A stretch of DNA of 64,000 bases from Chlorobaculum limnaeum. GTDB lineage: Bacteria; Bacteroidota; Chlorobiia; Chlorobiales; Chlorobiaceae. A program made the position numbers and the translations under genes. The stretch lies in assembly GCF_001747405.1 (NCBI RefSeq), contig NZ_CP017305.1, positions 80,001-144,000 on the forward strand, given 5' to 3'. The notes beneath the pieces were generated by a model. It made no database searches, was not told the origin of the DNA, and was given only the letters and a program-made list of their open reading frames with translations. Position 1 is the first letter of the stretch, and every line of letters starts with the position of its first letter. Positions 54,552 to 63,901 of this stretch are shown in pieces.

Positions 54552-55346
54552 ATGAAACGCTTAAAGTTGAAATTCTTGATGCTTTCAGCCCTTTTGGCGT
54601 TAGCATCTCCAGAGATTGTGCTTGCTGAATCCTCTTTTTCGGGTGCTTTGCCTAACATTCATGGTAAATCGCTCACTACACCTGTTGGGTGGGGTGCGGC
54701 ATACGGTACGGTTTTTGTGGGAGCTGGTGGCACAATCCCGGCACCGTATTCAAATGAGTCAGATGCTGCCATGGGGCTGGGTATCGGTATTGGAAACCCG
54801 AGAGAATACGTTGGATTGGAGGCGAGTGTCATGTCCCTCGATCTGAGTGATTGGGAGCGCTATTCACTCAATCTGAAGGTGCATCGTTATCTCGGTCATG
54901 GAAATTCAATCGCGGTTGGCGTGGAAAATATACTCATCGGTGACTCTTCAAACAATCGTACCGATGCAGATGAAAGTTATTACATCGTATATAGCCAGGG
55001 AGTTCAGGGTCAACAGTTGGTCAATGATGAAACGAACAGGACAAAGCTTCATTACAGTATTGGTATTGGTAACGGCAGATTCCGGGATAAGAGTCCTCTG
55101 GATGTAGATAATGGTAAAGGAAAGCATGGTACTGCAGTTTTCGGTAACGTCTCTTACGAGTTGTTTGACGAATTCAATGCCATTGCTGACTGGAATGGCG
55201 TCAACCTCAATGCTGGTGTATCGAAGACTATTATGCTTGGACGTCAGAGTGCTCTCGTGGCCAGCCTTGGTGCGGCCGATCTGACGGGTTATTCTGGCGA
55301 TGGCGTACGTTTTATCTGGAGTGTCGGCGCAGGTATCATGTTCTGA
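54552..55346 (+). CDS. exported outer-membrane-like protein, function unknown
   Basis: 264 residues with a signal peptide (MKRLKLKFLMLSALLALASPEIVLA). The mature part alternates polar and hydrophobic residues in strand-like segments with Gly/Asn turns (VGLEASVMSLDLSDWERYSLNLKVHRYLGHGNSIAVGVENIL, LNAGVSKTIMLGRQSALVASLG). It ends in a terminal Phe (VGAGIMF), as many beta-barrel proteins do. I therefore infer an outer-membrane barrel; no family was recognised. Codon use is GC-richer than the preceding AT-rich genes. Confidence 0.7.
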   Translation: MKRLKLKFLMLSALLALASPEIVLAESSFSGALPNIHGKSLTTPVGWGAAYGTVFVGAGGTIPAPYSNESDAAMGLGIGIGNPREYVGLEASVMSLDLSDWERYSLNLKVHRYLGHGNSIAVGVENILIGDSSNNRTDADESYYIVYSQGVQGQQLVNDETNRTKLHYSIGIGNGRFRDKSPLDVDNGKGKHGTAVFGNVSYELFDEFNAIADWNGVNLNAGVSKTIMLGRQSALVASLGAADLTGYSGDGVRFIWSVGAGIMF

Positions 55347-55379
55347 GCATAGTTTGTTATAACAATAATTTTAATCGAT

Positions 55380-55778
55380 ATGAAACGCTCAATAGTATAC
55401 GCGGGTATGTTTTCTGTCATGGCTGTCATGCCAGCGATGACCGCACAGGCTGAAACAGCAGGAAATCTTTCAGATGCTGTCACCACAAGCCTGGTTCCAT
55501 CGCTGACATGGATAGAGATGCCGGAAATAGCTCCTGAAGCTTCAGCGGCCTTTGTTCCTCCCAGTGAGCCGCAGGCACCAACAACTCCTTCAGGCGATGG
55601 GCCGACAACTCCCTCTGGTGAAGGAGTAAGTCCGGAAAAATCTCCGGATGAAGTAATCCAGGAATCTGCAAGAATGCGGAGTCAAACTGAGCAGTCATCG
55701 CAATCACCGGAGAAATCCGTTGACGAGATGGATCAGGAATCACAGAGGATGCGAAAAGTCGGCTCGCCTCGATTCTGA
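55380..55778 (+). CDS. small exported Pro/Ser-rich protein, function unknown
   Basis: 132 residues with a signal peptide (KRSIVYAGMFSVMAVMPAMTAQA) and a low-complexity mature part. It contains two short repeats, TTPSGDGP/TTPSGEGV and SPEKSPDEVIQESARMR/SPEKSVDEMDQESQRMR. It starts 33 bases after the barrel-like gene, so the two probably form one unit. No known domain was recognised. An IS lies 10 bases after its stop. Confidence 0.65.
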   Translation: MKRSIVYAGMFSVMAVMPAMTAQAETAGNLSDAVTTSLVPSLTWIEMPEIAPEASAAFVPPSEPQAPTTPSGDGPTTPSGEGVSPEKSPDEVIQESARMRSQTEQSSQSPEKSVDEMDQESQRMRKVGSPRF

Positions 55779-55788
55779 ATTGTAATTA

Positions 55789-57411
55789 GGGTTTGCTGAA
55801 GAATTCAAGCCATCGCCCCGCGGCACTCAATCGCCGCTCGGGGAGGTGACCACGCGAACAAATTTCTGATTACATCAAGCTCCAAAAGGAGCCATTCAAA
55901 CAGGCGCAAAAAAGGAGCGGCGAGCAGCCGGTCCAAGTTCATCACGAGGAACGTGATCGAGACCACACTCAGACTGCTCTCGGCAAGCCTCGCCATTACC
56001 CGGCCCAGCCCGTATCGGCGCTTCGCCTTACCGAACATGCCTTCGACGGCATTCCGGACTCCTTCGTCTTCCCTGATCTGCCGCCGGCGGGCCCGGTTCT
56101 TCTCAACATCCTTCGGGGGCCGACCGAGCGGCACGCCGCTCAGCCGGATTCCTCGTGCCTTGCACCACATCCGGTTGGCCAGCGTCCGGTAGATCTTGTC
56201 GGCATGGACTGATTCGGGATAGTGCCCGTAGCGCTCGCGATATCGCTCGATATCCCGCACCAGGTCGCAGCCTTCGTTGTAGGCGTTCCAGCTCATCCGT
56301 TCCGGCAGGCTGATGCCGTCGACGACGCTGATGGAGAGCTTCATGCCGAACTCCGTCCTGGCTGCGGCCTTGCCCCGTACGATCGGCCTGACATGGGGCT
56401 GGCTGATGCTGACGATTCGATCGCTGATGCTCTTCCTGTCACTCTTGTACATTTCCTGTTGCTGCCGATACAGCTCATCGATCACCAGCAGGTCGCGATA
56501 CCGCGCTGTCGAGAGGACGGTCAGCGGTACAGCGGCGCTGAGCGCTTCGATATGCTTCAGGTTTCGACCGATGTACTGCAACTGCTGGCGAATGGCTCGA
56601 CGAAGCGCTTTTTTCGACAGGTTCCGCTTCATGATTGCCGAGAGAAACGCTTTCCTGGCCTTCTTGCGATACGTCCTCGGCTTGCCCAACTCCTGCGGAG
56701 CATTGGCACACAACTGGTCGATGATTTTCTCGGTCTTTTCCCGTGCTTCGTTGAGCAGACCAATATCCGTCGGATAGGCGATGTCTGCCGGTGCGCAGGT
56801 GGCATCAACGATGAGTTTGCCCTTGTTGCCGGAACCACCGTCTCCGTCGTCATTCTGGTTCCTTTCCTCAGCCTTCCTGCGCTCTTCAGCCAGATGGCGT
56901 TGCAGGAGTTCCTCCTGCAACGCGGCCAGATCGGTATGCTTCAGCCGCTTCCGAAAGTGGGTCAGCATCGAGGCATCGAAGGGCGCTGCATGCTGGTACG
57001 TTTCAAGACCGATAAAGAACTGGAGATACGGGTTCTCCTTGATCTGTTCGACCGTCTCGATATCCGAAAGGCCGAGCTTCTCCTTGATAATCAAGGACCC
57101 CAGCGCCATGCGAACCGTCAGTGCAGGAGCGCCCCGTTTCGACATGAAGTTTTTGGCATACATCGTCTCGGCGACGTGCCAGGGAATTACGTCGGCGAGC
57201 TTCACCCACCGGTTTTCCGGATCGAGTTTACCACCAAACGGCAGATGGAAATTTTCGAACGTGAGCTGCTGAAACTTCGGCTGGTACATGAATCGGCGGT
57301 ATCGAGGTGCAGGGTTTTTGGGGCTTTTTCAGGCTTTTCCTTGCATTCAAGATACAAAAATACCGCTTAATTCATTACCATAAAACAATTTAACCATTAT
57401 TCAGCAGACCC
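55789..57411 (-). mobile_element. IS5/IS1182-superfamily insertion sequence (1623 bp)
   Basis: The terminal inverted repeats read inward GGGTTTGCTGAAGAAT (left) and GGGTCTGCTGAATAAT (right), 14 of 16 matching, and are flanked by TAATTA on both sides (55783-55788 and 57412-57417). Because TAATTA is palindromic it could be target duplication or part of the repeat. One transposase gene fills the element on the minus strand. Only one copy is present in the window. Confidence 0.88.
55805..57289 (-). CDS. IS5/IS1182-type DDE transposase
   Basis: 494 residues. The N-terminal DUF772-like domain (RMALGSLIIKEKLGLSDIETVEQIKENPYLQFFIGLE, near residues 61-97) is followed by the DDE catalytic region GKLIVDATCAPADIAYPTDIGLLNEAREKTEKIID (first Asp). 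The second Asp is probably in VHADKIYRT, and the end shows VRNAVEGMFGKAKRRYGLGRVMARL with the Glu. The gene is intact. Exact family (IS1182 versus an IS5 subgroup) is left open. Confidence 0.9.
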   Translation of the reverse strand: MYQPKFQQLTFENFHLPFGGKLDPENRWVKLADVIPWHVAETMYAKNFMSKRGAPALTVRMALGSLIIKEKLGLSDIETVEQIKENPYLQFFIGLETYQHAAPFDASMLTHFRKRLKHTDLAALQEELLQRHLAEERRKAEERNQNDDGDGGSGNKGKLIVDATCAPADIAYPTDIGLLNEAREKTEKIIDQLCANAPQELGKPRTYRKKARKAFLSAIMKRNLSKKALRRAIRQQLQYIGRNLKHIEALSAAVPLTVLSTARYRDLLVIDELYRQQQEMYKSDRKSISDRIVSISQPHVRPIVRGKAAARTEFGMKLSISVVDGISLPERMSWNAYNEGCDLVRDIERYRERYGHYPESVHADKIYRTLANRMWCKARGIRLSGVPLGRPPKDVEKNRARRRQIREDEGVRNAVEGMFGKAKRRYGLGRVMARLAESSLSVVSITFLVMNLDRLLAAPFLRLFEWLLLELDVIRNLFAWSPPRAAIECRGAMA

Positions 57412-57421
57412 TAATTAACAG

Positions 57422-57455
57422 TCTCCTGCCGGGCCTCCTGTCGTGCCGGCGGGAG
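57422..57455. terminator. GC-rich hairpin between the IS and the PHP gene
   Basis: CTCCTGCCGG and CCGGCGGGAG pair (one G-T) around a 14-base loop, just past the stop of the minus-strand PHP gene at 57466. No T-tract follows on that strand, so termination is only possible. Confidence 0.35.
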
Positions 57456-57465
57456 GCGCTTATCG

Positions 57466-58188
57466 CTACTGATTCGACCAAAAAAGCTTTTTCAGGCTTT
57501 CCACAGAGTGCGCATCAGTGCCTGAGTGCGTGTAAATCCCAAGACTTTTCAGGTACTGAGCGGTGGTTTGAATCTGTTCTCCATAGGCACCAATGAAGCT
57601 CGGCAGGTTGCTCTGAAAACCACACTGTCTCTTGATAAGCCATTGAAGCAATCTGTTATCACTGTCTTCAGCGTTGAAAGCGGTTCGAACGTCTGAACGA
57701 GAGCGATGGAAAAGATTTTTAAATCTCGATATTTTTCCTGGTTGCTCTGTGATTATCCGTTCATGAAACAGTTCACAGCGTTCCGGGTGAGCCAGCAAAG
57801 GGGTAAGGTTCCTTCGGATTATTTCGGAGAGGGTATCCTGCACCATGCCGGGATAGGTATGCGGTGGGATTTCGATAAGCAAATATGAGGTGTTCTCGAG
57901 TGGCATGAGAACATTCATATAATCCTTGAAGTTGTTGTCAAGAAAATACTCCCTTCCACAAAGCAGCCGCAGAGCAATTCCTTCCCGATCTAACTCTTTT
58001 TGAAGATCATTTACTGCCTGGGTTATCGTTTCGTTATCAGCCTCATACAATCCTTTTATCAAGTGAGGCGTACAGTATACCGTTTGATAGCCTGCCTGGA
58101 TGAGCAGTCGAGCCATTTCCATCGATTCATTTATGGATGATGGACCGTCGTCTATACCGGGAAGCAGGTGGCAATGATAATCAATCAT
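57466..58188 (-). CDS. PHP-type tyrosine-protein phosphatase (CpsB/YwqE-like), copy 1
   Basis: 240 residues with metal-binding motifs of the PHP fold: MIDYHCHLLPGIDDGPSS at the N-terminus (His-Cys-His), YCTPHL, LAHPERCELFHE and the C-terminal THSGTDAHS. Enzymes of this type dephosphorylate BY-kinases that control capsule length, so the Wzc-like kinase at 18522 is the probable substrate. A paralog with the same motifs is at 60774. It is transcribed against the EPS genes. Confidence 0.88.
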   Translation of the reverse strand: MIDYHCHLLPGIDDGPSSINESMEMARLLIQAGYQTVYCTPHLIKGLYEADNETITQAVNDLQKELDREGIALRLLCGREYFLDNNFKDYMNVLMPLENTSYLLIEIPPHTYPGMVQDTLSEIIRRNLTPLLAHPERCELFHERIITEQPGKISRFKNLFHRSRSDVRTAFNAEDSDNRLLQWLIKRQCGFQSNLPSFIGAYGEQIQTTAQYLKSLGIYTHSGTDAHSVESLKKLFWSNQ

Positions 58189-58291
58189 GATTTGTTGTGA
58201 TAAATACTGAATAAATGCGGAGTGTCATAAAAATAAGGTTTATTAAATATAAAATTTAATAAAGCATATTCACATTCCGCCGTTTACCAGA

Positions 58292-58501
58292 TCACAAGTT
58301 CTTGAAAATCTCAGCTTTTTGCCTCAGCCATTCTTCCTGTTTCCGAGCGTCTAATCCGTCATGCGTGCAGTTTGACTGGTGCTCTCCTCGCCAATAAATG
58401 AAGTTATCGCAGTATTTTACGATGAATTCCGGGCTGTAATTTATTGCGGCCACCTCCGGTGCGCCATTGAACCACACTAACTGCGCAAGAATTCTGTGCA
58501 C
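58292..58501 (-). CDS. small hypothetical ORF, possibly a gene remnant
   Basis: 69 residues from GTG (HRILAQLVWFNGAPEVAAINYSPEF...). The frame remains open a further 15 codons upstream without a good start. Codon use looks coding-like, and the segment SPEFIVK also occurs in the PHP phosphatase at 60774, but the rest does not match it. No family recognised. It may be the 3' remnant of a decayed gene. Confidence 0.3.
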   Translation of the reverse strand: MHRILAQLVWFNGAPEVAAINYSPEFIVKYCDNFIYWRGEHQSNCTHDGLDARKQEEWLRQKAEIFKNL

Positions 58502-59196
58502 CCGCTCGATCGTGATTGATGCATTGGATTTAACGCAATATTAATTATGGCGTTAGCTATCCATCACATTCAAAATGCGGATGCGTCAGCTTAGATAAAA
58601 GTGCTTCGTCACGAACTCAATAACTCAGCGCTGGTTACGTAATCGCGGTGCGGGTCGTCGGCATGCCTATCGTGTCTTGATTGCCAATTCAGCCGCCAAT
58701 AATCCAAGCAGTTCTGTTTGTCTGCCTGCTTCCGCGGCCGATTTTTGACCGTCTTGTCCCTGTCTGGCTTTTGACGGCTATCAGATTGACCGGATCAGGC
58801 TAACAGGCACGCAACGTTTTCTCAAGTTATGCCCGAAGGACTCACGCAACTACTCAATGGATTCGCGTTTGTCTTCGGGCGTTTCTTTTTTTGAGGAGAT
58901 CACATGTGTATCTGGATGCCGAGCGCCTGATCGGCGACGAGTTATTTCATAGATGAAGTGTTTACGCAGAGATAATTGACTGAAGCCGTGCATCAATCTC
59001 TTTCAGTGGCGCCGATGATTTTTTCTTTGTTGTAACGCTGATTTGCAAGCGTATGACATCACTTCTCTGGTTGAGTTTATCGTTCATTAGCTCTATCAAT
59101 CAAGCGCACTCGTTTATTGGGGTCATCTCAATGGCAGTATTTATTTATATTTGTATACTTGGTATATAATTTCAAATAATCTATAGCATAATAATA
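58502..59196. other. gene-free, apparently decayed stretch
   Basis: About 700 bases with short, broken frames only. Base composition is mixed and GC-richer in the middle, unlike the AT-rich promoter-type spacers, which suggests remnants of former genes. A long-loop hairpin GCCCGAAGGA/GTCTTCGGGC (58831-58880) followed by GTTTCTTTTTTT could be a terminator of a lost gene on the plus strand. Confidence 0.45.
58831..58892 (+). terminator. possible terminator in decayed region
   Basis: GCCCGAAG pairs with CTTCGGGC across a loop of about 30 bases and runs into GTTTCTTTTTTTG. The loop is unusually long, so the call is weak. Confidence 0.35.
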
Positions 59197-60546
59197 GTGA
59201 AAATACTCAGTGGCATTTTTTGGGTTTTAGTACTATTCGTTGTTTCAGGGTGTTCATCACAATCGGCAAAAGAGTCACCCGGCAGTGTTGCTGCTGTGGT
59301 TAATGGTGTCGAGATCACCCATGGTGAAATAGAGTACTTCGCAAGGAAATCGGTTCCTCCTGGAGCTGCCACTGCGGAAACGATCGAGCAGAAAAAGGCT
59401 ATCCTTGCCAATCTCGTGAGGATGGAGTTGCTTGCCCAGAAAGCACAAGAGATGGGTCTCGACAAAGATCCTGATTTTACTTTAGCGCTCTATGAGGCCC
59501 GGCGCCAGGTGCTTGCCGGAATGGCCGAGTCGAAACTTGTAAAAGATGTAAAACCGGTAACTTCCGAAACGGCAAATTCGCTGGTCGAAAACAATCCGCG
59601 ACTTTTTTCGAATCGAAAATTGCTTGTCTATGACGAAATTCTGATTCAGGGCGTGGATGTTCCATTTCTCGAATCGATGATCTCCATGAACGAAAAGGGC
59701 GCTACTGAAGAGCAGTTAATCGAGGTGTTGAACTCAAGGAAGAAAGTATTTCAGAAAACGACAAGGTCTCAAACATCCGACAAGATTCAGCCAGTTATTC
59801 TTGACGTACTGCTCAAGTCAACGCCTAACCGCCCCATCATTGCCAGGGTCGAGGACAAGTTTTCAATGATATTGATGTTGCACAAGGTACTGCCGGTTCC
59901 TTTGCAGGGCGCTCAAGCTACTCAGGCAGCAATGTCTATGGCGTATGCGCAGCAAAGAAACGTCTTGATGGCCAAAAGCATGACAGAGTTGCTGAATAAC
60001 GCAAAGATCACCTATTACGGTGACTATGCAAAAACGTCGGCAGGGGAGCAAAAAGTGACAGGGCTTCCCGTTCCCGATCAGCAAAGAGCTGCCAGGAAGA
60101 CCTATAAAAGCGTCGGTTATGGTGCTATTCTCTCAGTCTCCGTTATTTTTGCCATGCTGGTTTTGACGGCATCGATGAGAATTCTTCGAGGAGGATTATG
60201 GTTGCCCAGATTGTGGCCCTCTTCAAGTATTCCGGATGAGCCGAAAACGCAGTATGAGTGGGCTTATGAGGCATACAAGATAGAGAAATTCTATATAGGC
60301 TTCATGGCGCTCGTCATCATTGCCGTGTTAGCATTCGAGATATACCTGCTTGCGCAGTATCTCCCGATTCCGGGTATCATTGCCAGTGTGTTGTCTGGAG
60401 TGTTGCTGGGAGTTGCCGGGAGCCGCGTTTTCAGCCTGGCGGTGCTGAAGGGTTTGTCGCACAAAGTCTATGCAGTGTTGGTCGTAGTATTTACCGTGCC
60501 AGTTGTATTTGGTCTTCTCTTTATCATGACCCATCCAGGCGTTTGA
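59197..60546 (+). CDS. EpsD-like lipoprotein (SurA-N-type) with C-terminal membrane domain
   Basis: 449 residues from GTG 59197. The N-terminus is a lipoprotein signal ending in VSGC, followed by a SurA/PpiD-like N-terminal chaperone region (AAVVNGVEITHGEIEYFARK...; residues about 30-130). That is the pattern of EpsD-family putative peptidyl-prolyl isomerases of exosortase loci. Unusually, the C-terminal third (from about residue 305) has about four hydrophobic helices with a cytoplasmic-looking loop between the first and second, which EpsD proteins do not normally have. It lies between the two divergently oriented PHP genes. Confidence 0.68.
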   Translation: MKILSGIFWVLVLFVVSGCSSQSAKESPGSVAAVVNGVEITHGEIEYFARKSVPPGAATAETIEQKKAILANLVRMELLAQKAQEMGLDKDPDFTLALYEARRQVLAGMAESKLVKDVKPVTSETANSLVENNPRLFSNRKLLVYDEILIQGVDVPFLESMISMNEKGATEEQLIEVLNSRKKVFQKTTRSQTSDKIQPVILDVLLKSTPNRPIIARVEDKFSMILMLHKVLPVPLQGAQATQAAMSMAYAQQRNVLMAKSMTELLNNAKITYYGDYAKTSAGEQKVTGLPVPDQQRAARKTYKSVGYGAILSVSVIFAMLVLTASMRILRGGLWLPRLWPSSSIPDEPKTQYEWAYEAYKIEKFYIGFMALVIIAVLAFEIYLLAQYLPIPGIIASVLSGVLLGVAGSRVFSLAVLKGLSHKVYAVLVVVFTVPVVFGLLFIMTHPGV

Positions 60547-60671
60547 ACAGGTAGCATTCGAATACAGATTCAAATAAGAGTCGAAAAAGCGATATACATA
60601 ATGTTTAAATTGACTCACTGCTTTTCTGGAGATTGAGCTTCTGCTGTTTTTCGAGTGACGCACTATACGAC

Positions 60672-60712
60672 AATGCCCCTTTGAATGCACTGATTCAGAG
60701 GGGCATTTCTGT
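60672..60712. terminator. bidirectional terminator between EpsD-like and PHP copy 2
   Basis: AATGCCCCT (60672-60680) pairs with AGGGGCATT (60699-60707); inside it TGAAT pairs with ATTCA, giving a long stem. TCTGTTTC follows on the plus strand. It lies between convergent genes, as expected for a shared terminator. Confidence 0.65.
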
Positions 60713-60773
60713 TTCTATTCAAGAAATGGCTTCTCGAATACCCTCGGTTTGATGAGATAGTCCTTCAGGTTTG

Positions 60774-61550
60774 TTATGCCAATGCTGTTTGTATCTGCCC
60801 GGAGTTATGGTGCGGGTATAAAGAGGCAAGGGACTTGTTCTTCCGTATCTTGCTGGCGAGTTTTACAATAAATTCCGGAGAGTGGGCATCAGTGCCGTAA
60901 TGGGTATAGATTTTCTGTTGCCAGAAATGTTTTGCTTGCTCCTGAATCGGGCGTCCATACATTCCCGCGAAACTGCCTGCGTTGCCTTGAAAGCCGCATT
61001 CAAAACCTGACAGCCAGTCGAGCAGCTCTATATGCTGATATGAATATTCGAGTGCCATTCTGCCGCGAAGGGTGTTCCGTCTGAAAAAGCCCAGAGATTT
61101 CGGGATTATATGGTTTCTTTGACTGGCAAGCATCAGGCAGCGTTCAGGGTGGGCAATCATGGGGGTGAGGCCTTTGCGCCTGATAGCTGTAATGATTTCC
61201 AGCACCATGTCCTGATGCGAATCGGACGGAATCTCGATGAGCAGGTAACGAGTTCCCTCAAGTGGCATCGGATCGTTGAGATATTTCTGGAAATGGTTGT
61301 CCATGTAGTATTCTCTGCCCGCCAGAAGCCGGAGCGCAATGCCCTGACGGTCAAGCGCCGCCTGAAGCTCTTTTATAGATTGCTCAACGGCGGTATTGCT
61401 TGCGTCATACACATGCCTGATCAGGTGAGGGGTGCAATAAACAGCGCGGAATCCGCTCTCCGAAAGCAGCTTGGCCATCTGGATGGATTCATCGAGAGTC
61501 GATGGTCCGTCGTCAATACCAGGCAAGAGGTGACAGTGGTAGTCAATCAT
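60774..61550 (-). CDS. PHP-type tyrosine-protein phosphatase (CpsB/YwqE-like), copy 2
   Basis: 258 residues with the same motif set as the gene at 57466: MIDYHCHLLPGIDDGPST, YCTPHLIRHVYDAS, IAHPERCLML and THYGTDAHSPEF. The two are clearly paralogous but have diverged over the middle (residues 60-200). This copy is GC-richer and closer in composition to the housekeeping genes, so it may be the older resident gene. It probably acts on a BY-kinase such as the one at 18522. Confidence 0.88.
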   Translation of the reverse strand: MIDYHCHLLPGIDDGPSTLDESIQMAKLLSESGFRAVYCTPHLIRHVYDASNTAVEQSIKELQAALDRQGIALRLLAGREYYMDNHFQKYLNDPMPLEGTRYLLIEIPSDSHQDMVLEIITAIRRKGLTPMIAHPERCLMLASQRNHIIPKSLGFFRRNTLRGRMALEYSYQHIELLDWLSGFECGFQGNAGSFAGMYGRPIQEQAKHFWQQKIYTHYGTDAHSPEFIVKLASKIRKNKSLASLYPHHNSGQIQTALA

Positions 61551-62008
61551 TATTTCCCGTCGCTACGTTGTAAAGCGAGTTTCTACAAGCTGGGTTCCTG
61601 TTGTTACGATACTGCGGACAAGAGGCGTTATCGTAACAGGCAGAGCAGGATTAATTCGAATACTCTATTGATGGTTGGTATATATAATATATATATTTAA
61701 ACTGTTGATTGCAAATAAAATCATACAAGGTATACAGGTGCTTTCTCGGAAGAGGCCTTGAACGTCAGAGAGAGCAAAAAAACGTGGGGGAGCGGAGAGG
61801 ATAGCCACCTGGAGGTCGCGTCGGTTCGGCACCAGTTCTCGAAAAGAACGGCTCATCCCGCGATCAACAGTCGCCGGTGAGCGTTGAGGACAGAAAAGTC
61901 AGCGGGGGATTCAGAAACGCTCAAGCCCTGTAACCATAGATTGAATCAACGGTTACAGGGCTTGAAAAAGCGTACGTGGCGCCGAACGGGTTTGCGAACC
62001 CTTATCGG
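61551..62008. other. intergenic region between PHP copy 2 and accC
   Basis: About 460 bases without a convincing gene. The PHP side is AT-rich (a TA-repeat stretch at 61678-61700) and could carry the promoter for the minus-strand PHP gene. The accC side carries a strong hairpin at 61921-61965. Confidence 0.5.
61921..61965 (-). terminator. probable terminator of the accB-accC operon
   Basis: TCAAGCCCTGTAACC and GGTTACAGGGCTTGA form a perfect 15-bp stem around a 15-base loop, 44 bases past the accC stop. On the minus strand GCGTTTCTG follows, a weak T-tract. The length of the stem makes a terminator or 3'-end stabiliser likely. Confidence 0.65.
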
Positions 62009-63358
62009 TCAGGGTTGCGGTTTCTCGAACCTGAAGCTGTCGAGGAAGCTGGTGTCGAACTCTCCGCTTCTGAAGACCGGGTCGTGCATCACCTGTTTGT
62101 GGAAGGGAATGGTGGTCTTGATGCCCACGACGATGAACTCGTCGAGCGCTCTCGACATGCGGGCGATGGCTTCGTCGCGGTTATGGGCCGTGACGATGAG
62201 CTTGCCGATCATCGAGTCGTAGTTCGACGGCACGACGTAGCTCGCGTAGCAGTGCGAGTCGATTCTGACGCCGGGGCCTCCGGGCGTGTGGAACACCTGT
62301 ATTTCGCCTGGTGACGGCCTGAACATGTGCTCCGGGTCTTCAGCGTTGATGCGGCATTCGATGGAGTGACCTCGCGGCTCGAAGGTTTTTCCTTCCAGGC
62401 TGCCGCCCGCTGCGATACGGATCTGCTCGCGGACAAGATCGACGTCGTAGCGCTGCTCGGTGACCGGATGCTCCACCTGGATGCGCGTGTTCATCTCCAT
62501 GAAGTAGAACTTCTTGTGCTTGTCGAGCAGGAACTCGATGGTGCCCGCGCCTTCGTAGTTGATCGCCTTTGCCGCCGCGATCGCCGCCGCGCCCATCTCC
62601 GCGCGCAGTTCGTCGCTAACCACCGGTGACGGGGTCTCCTCGATCAGCTTCTGGTGGCGGCGCTGCACGGTGCAGTCGCGTTCGCCGAGGTGCAGCACAT
62701 TGCCATGCTGGTCGGCCAGAATCTGGATTTCGATGTGGCGGGGGTTTTCGAGGAACTTCTCGATGTAGACGCCGCTGTTGCCGAAAGCCATGCCGGCTTC
62801 GCTCTGGGCGGTCTTGAGATTCTTTTCGAGCTGGCTCTCTTCATGTACGACTCTCATGCCTTTTCCGCCGCCGCCAGCCGTCGGCTTGATGATGACCGGG
62901 TAGCCGATCTTTTTGGCGGTTTCGATGGCGTGGGCAACGTCTTCAACCAAACCTTCGCTTCCGGGAACGACCGGCACGCCGGCGGCGATCATGGTCGATT
63001 TGGCGGTGTTTTTGTCGCCCATCCTGTTGATCATGTCAGCCGATGGGCCGATGAACTTGATGTTCGAGGAGTGGCATACTTCCGAGAAATCAGCGTTTTC
63101 GGCCAGGAAGCCGTAACCAGGATGAATCGCGTCGGCATTGGTGACCTCGGCGGCGGCGATGATTCGCGGTATATTCAGGTAGCTCTCTCTCGAAAGCGGC
63201 GGCCCGATGCAGACCGCCTCGTCGGCGTACCTGACATGAAGGGAATCGGCATCGGCGGTCGAATAGACGGCCACGGTGCAAATGCCCATCTCCCGGCAGG
63301 TATGCATGACCCGCAAGGCGATCTCCCCACGGTTGGCTATGAGTATTTTCTTGAACAA
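62009..63358 (-). CDS. accC: acetyl-CoA carboxylase biotin carboxylase subunit
   Basis: 449 residues, the standard AccC length. N-terminal [25 protein letters not shown], the ATP-grasp glycine loop [16 protein letters not shown] (near residue 165), [34 protein letters not shown] and the [16 protein letters not shown] catalytic segment are intact. It carboxylates the biotin on AccB with ATP and bicarbonate, the first step of fatty-acid synthesis. It follows accB after 18 bases. Confidence 0.97.
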   Translation of the reverse strand: MFKKILIANRGEIALRVMHTCREMGICTVAVYSTADADSLHVRYADEAVCIGPPLSRESYLNIPRIIAAAEVTNADAIHPGYGFLAENADFSEVCHSSNIKFIGPSADMINRMGDKNTAKSTMIAAGVPVVPGSEGLVEDVAHAIETAKKIGYPVIIKPTAGGGGKGMRVVHEESQLEKNLKTAQSEAGMAFGNSGVYIEKFLENPRHIEIQILADQHGNVLHLGERDCTVQRRHQKLIEETPSPVVSDELRAEMGAAAIAAAKAINYEGAGTIEFLLDKHKKFYFMEMNTRIQVEHPVTEQRYDVDLVREQIRIAAGGSLEGKTFEPRGHSIECRINAEDPEHMFRPSPGEIQVFHTPGGPGVRIDSHCYASYVVPSNYDSMIGKLIVTAHNRDEAIARMSRALDEFIVVGIKTTIPFHKQVMHDPVFRSGEFDTSFLDSFRFEKPQP

Positions 63359-63376
63359 GGTGCAGTGCGATTGACG

Positions 63377-63850
63377 TTATGGCTTGACTCGGAACAGTAC
63401 CTGGTCGTATTCGACAGGCTGTCCGTTTTCGACGAGAACATCGACAATGGTTCCCGAAACCTCAGACTCGATCTCATTCATCAGCTTCATGGCTTCGATG
63501 ATGCAGAGCACATCACCGGCTTTGACTTTGTCGCCTTCGTTGACGAACGGAAGCGAATCCGGAGAGGGTGAGCGGTAGAAGGTGCCCACGATGGGTGAAT
63601 GGATATCGATCAGATCACTCGCGGCAGGTTCGGCGGCAGCCGGGGCAGGGAGCTCCTGCACGGCCTGACGCACGGCAGGCTGAGGCGCCTGAACGGGTTG
63701 CGCGACGACAGGAGCGGTTGGTAAGACAGCCTGTGCTTTCGAGTTGTTTCGTCTCAACGTGATTTCGGACTGCCCATCCCTGATGATCACTTCATCAAGA
63801 GAGGAAACGTTGACGATCTCGATAAGCTGCTGAATTTCCTTGAGGTTCAT
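63377..63850 (-). CDS. accB: acetyl-CoA carboxylase biotin carboxyl carrier protein
   Basis: 157 residues. An N-terminal domain ([26 protein letters not shown]) is followed by an Ala/Pro-rich linker (residues about 40-75) and the biotinyl domain with Lys122 in the [14 protein letters not shown] motif. The domain [14 protein letters not shown] start and the [15 protein letters not shown] end are conserved. Length and linker are typical. It forms an operon with accC downstream and probably efp upstream. Confidence 0.96.
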   Translation of the reverse strand: MNLKEIQQLIEIVNVSSLDEVIIRDGQSEITLRRNNSKAQAVLPTAPVVAQPVQAPQPAVRQAVQELPAPAAAEPAASDLIDIHSPIVGTFYRSPSPDSLPFVNEGDKVKAGDVLCIIEAMKLMNEIESEVSGTIVDVLVENGQPVEYDQVLFRVKP

Positions 63851-63901
63851 GATTGTGGTCTTAAGATTTTACGCGCGATTCGGTAATAACAGTCAAATTA
63901 A

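Noticed and set aside
55783-57417. TAATTA on both sides of the second IS as a firm target duplication
   Set aside because: TAATTA is its own reverse complement, so it could equally be an extension of the terminal inverted repeats.
58292-58501. The 69-residue ORF as a third PHP phosphatase fragment
   Set aside because: It shares only the short SPEFIVK string with the PHP protein; none of the metal-binding motifs is present.
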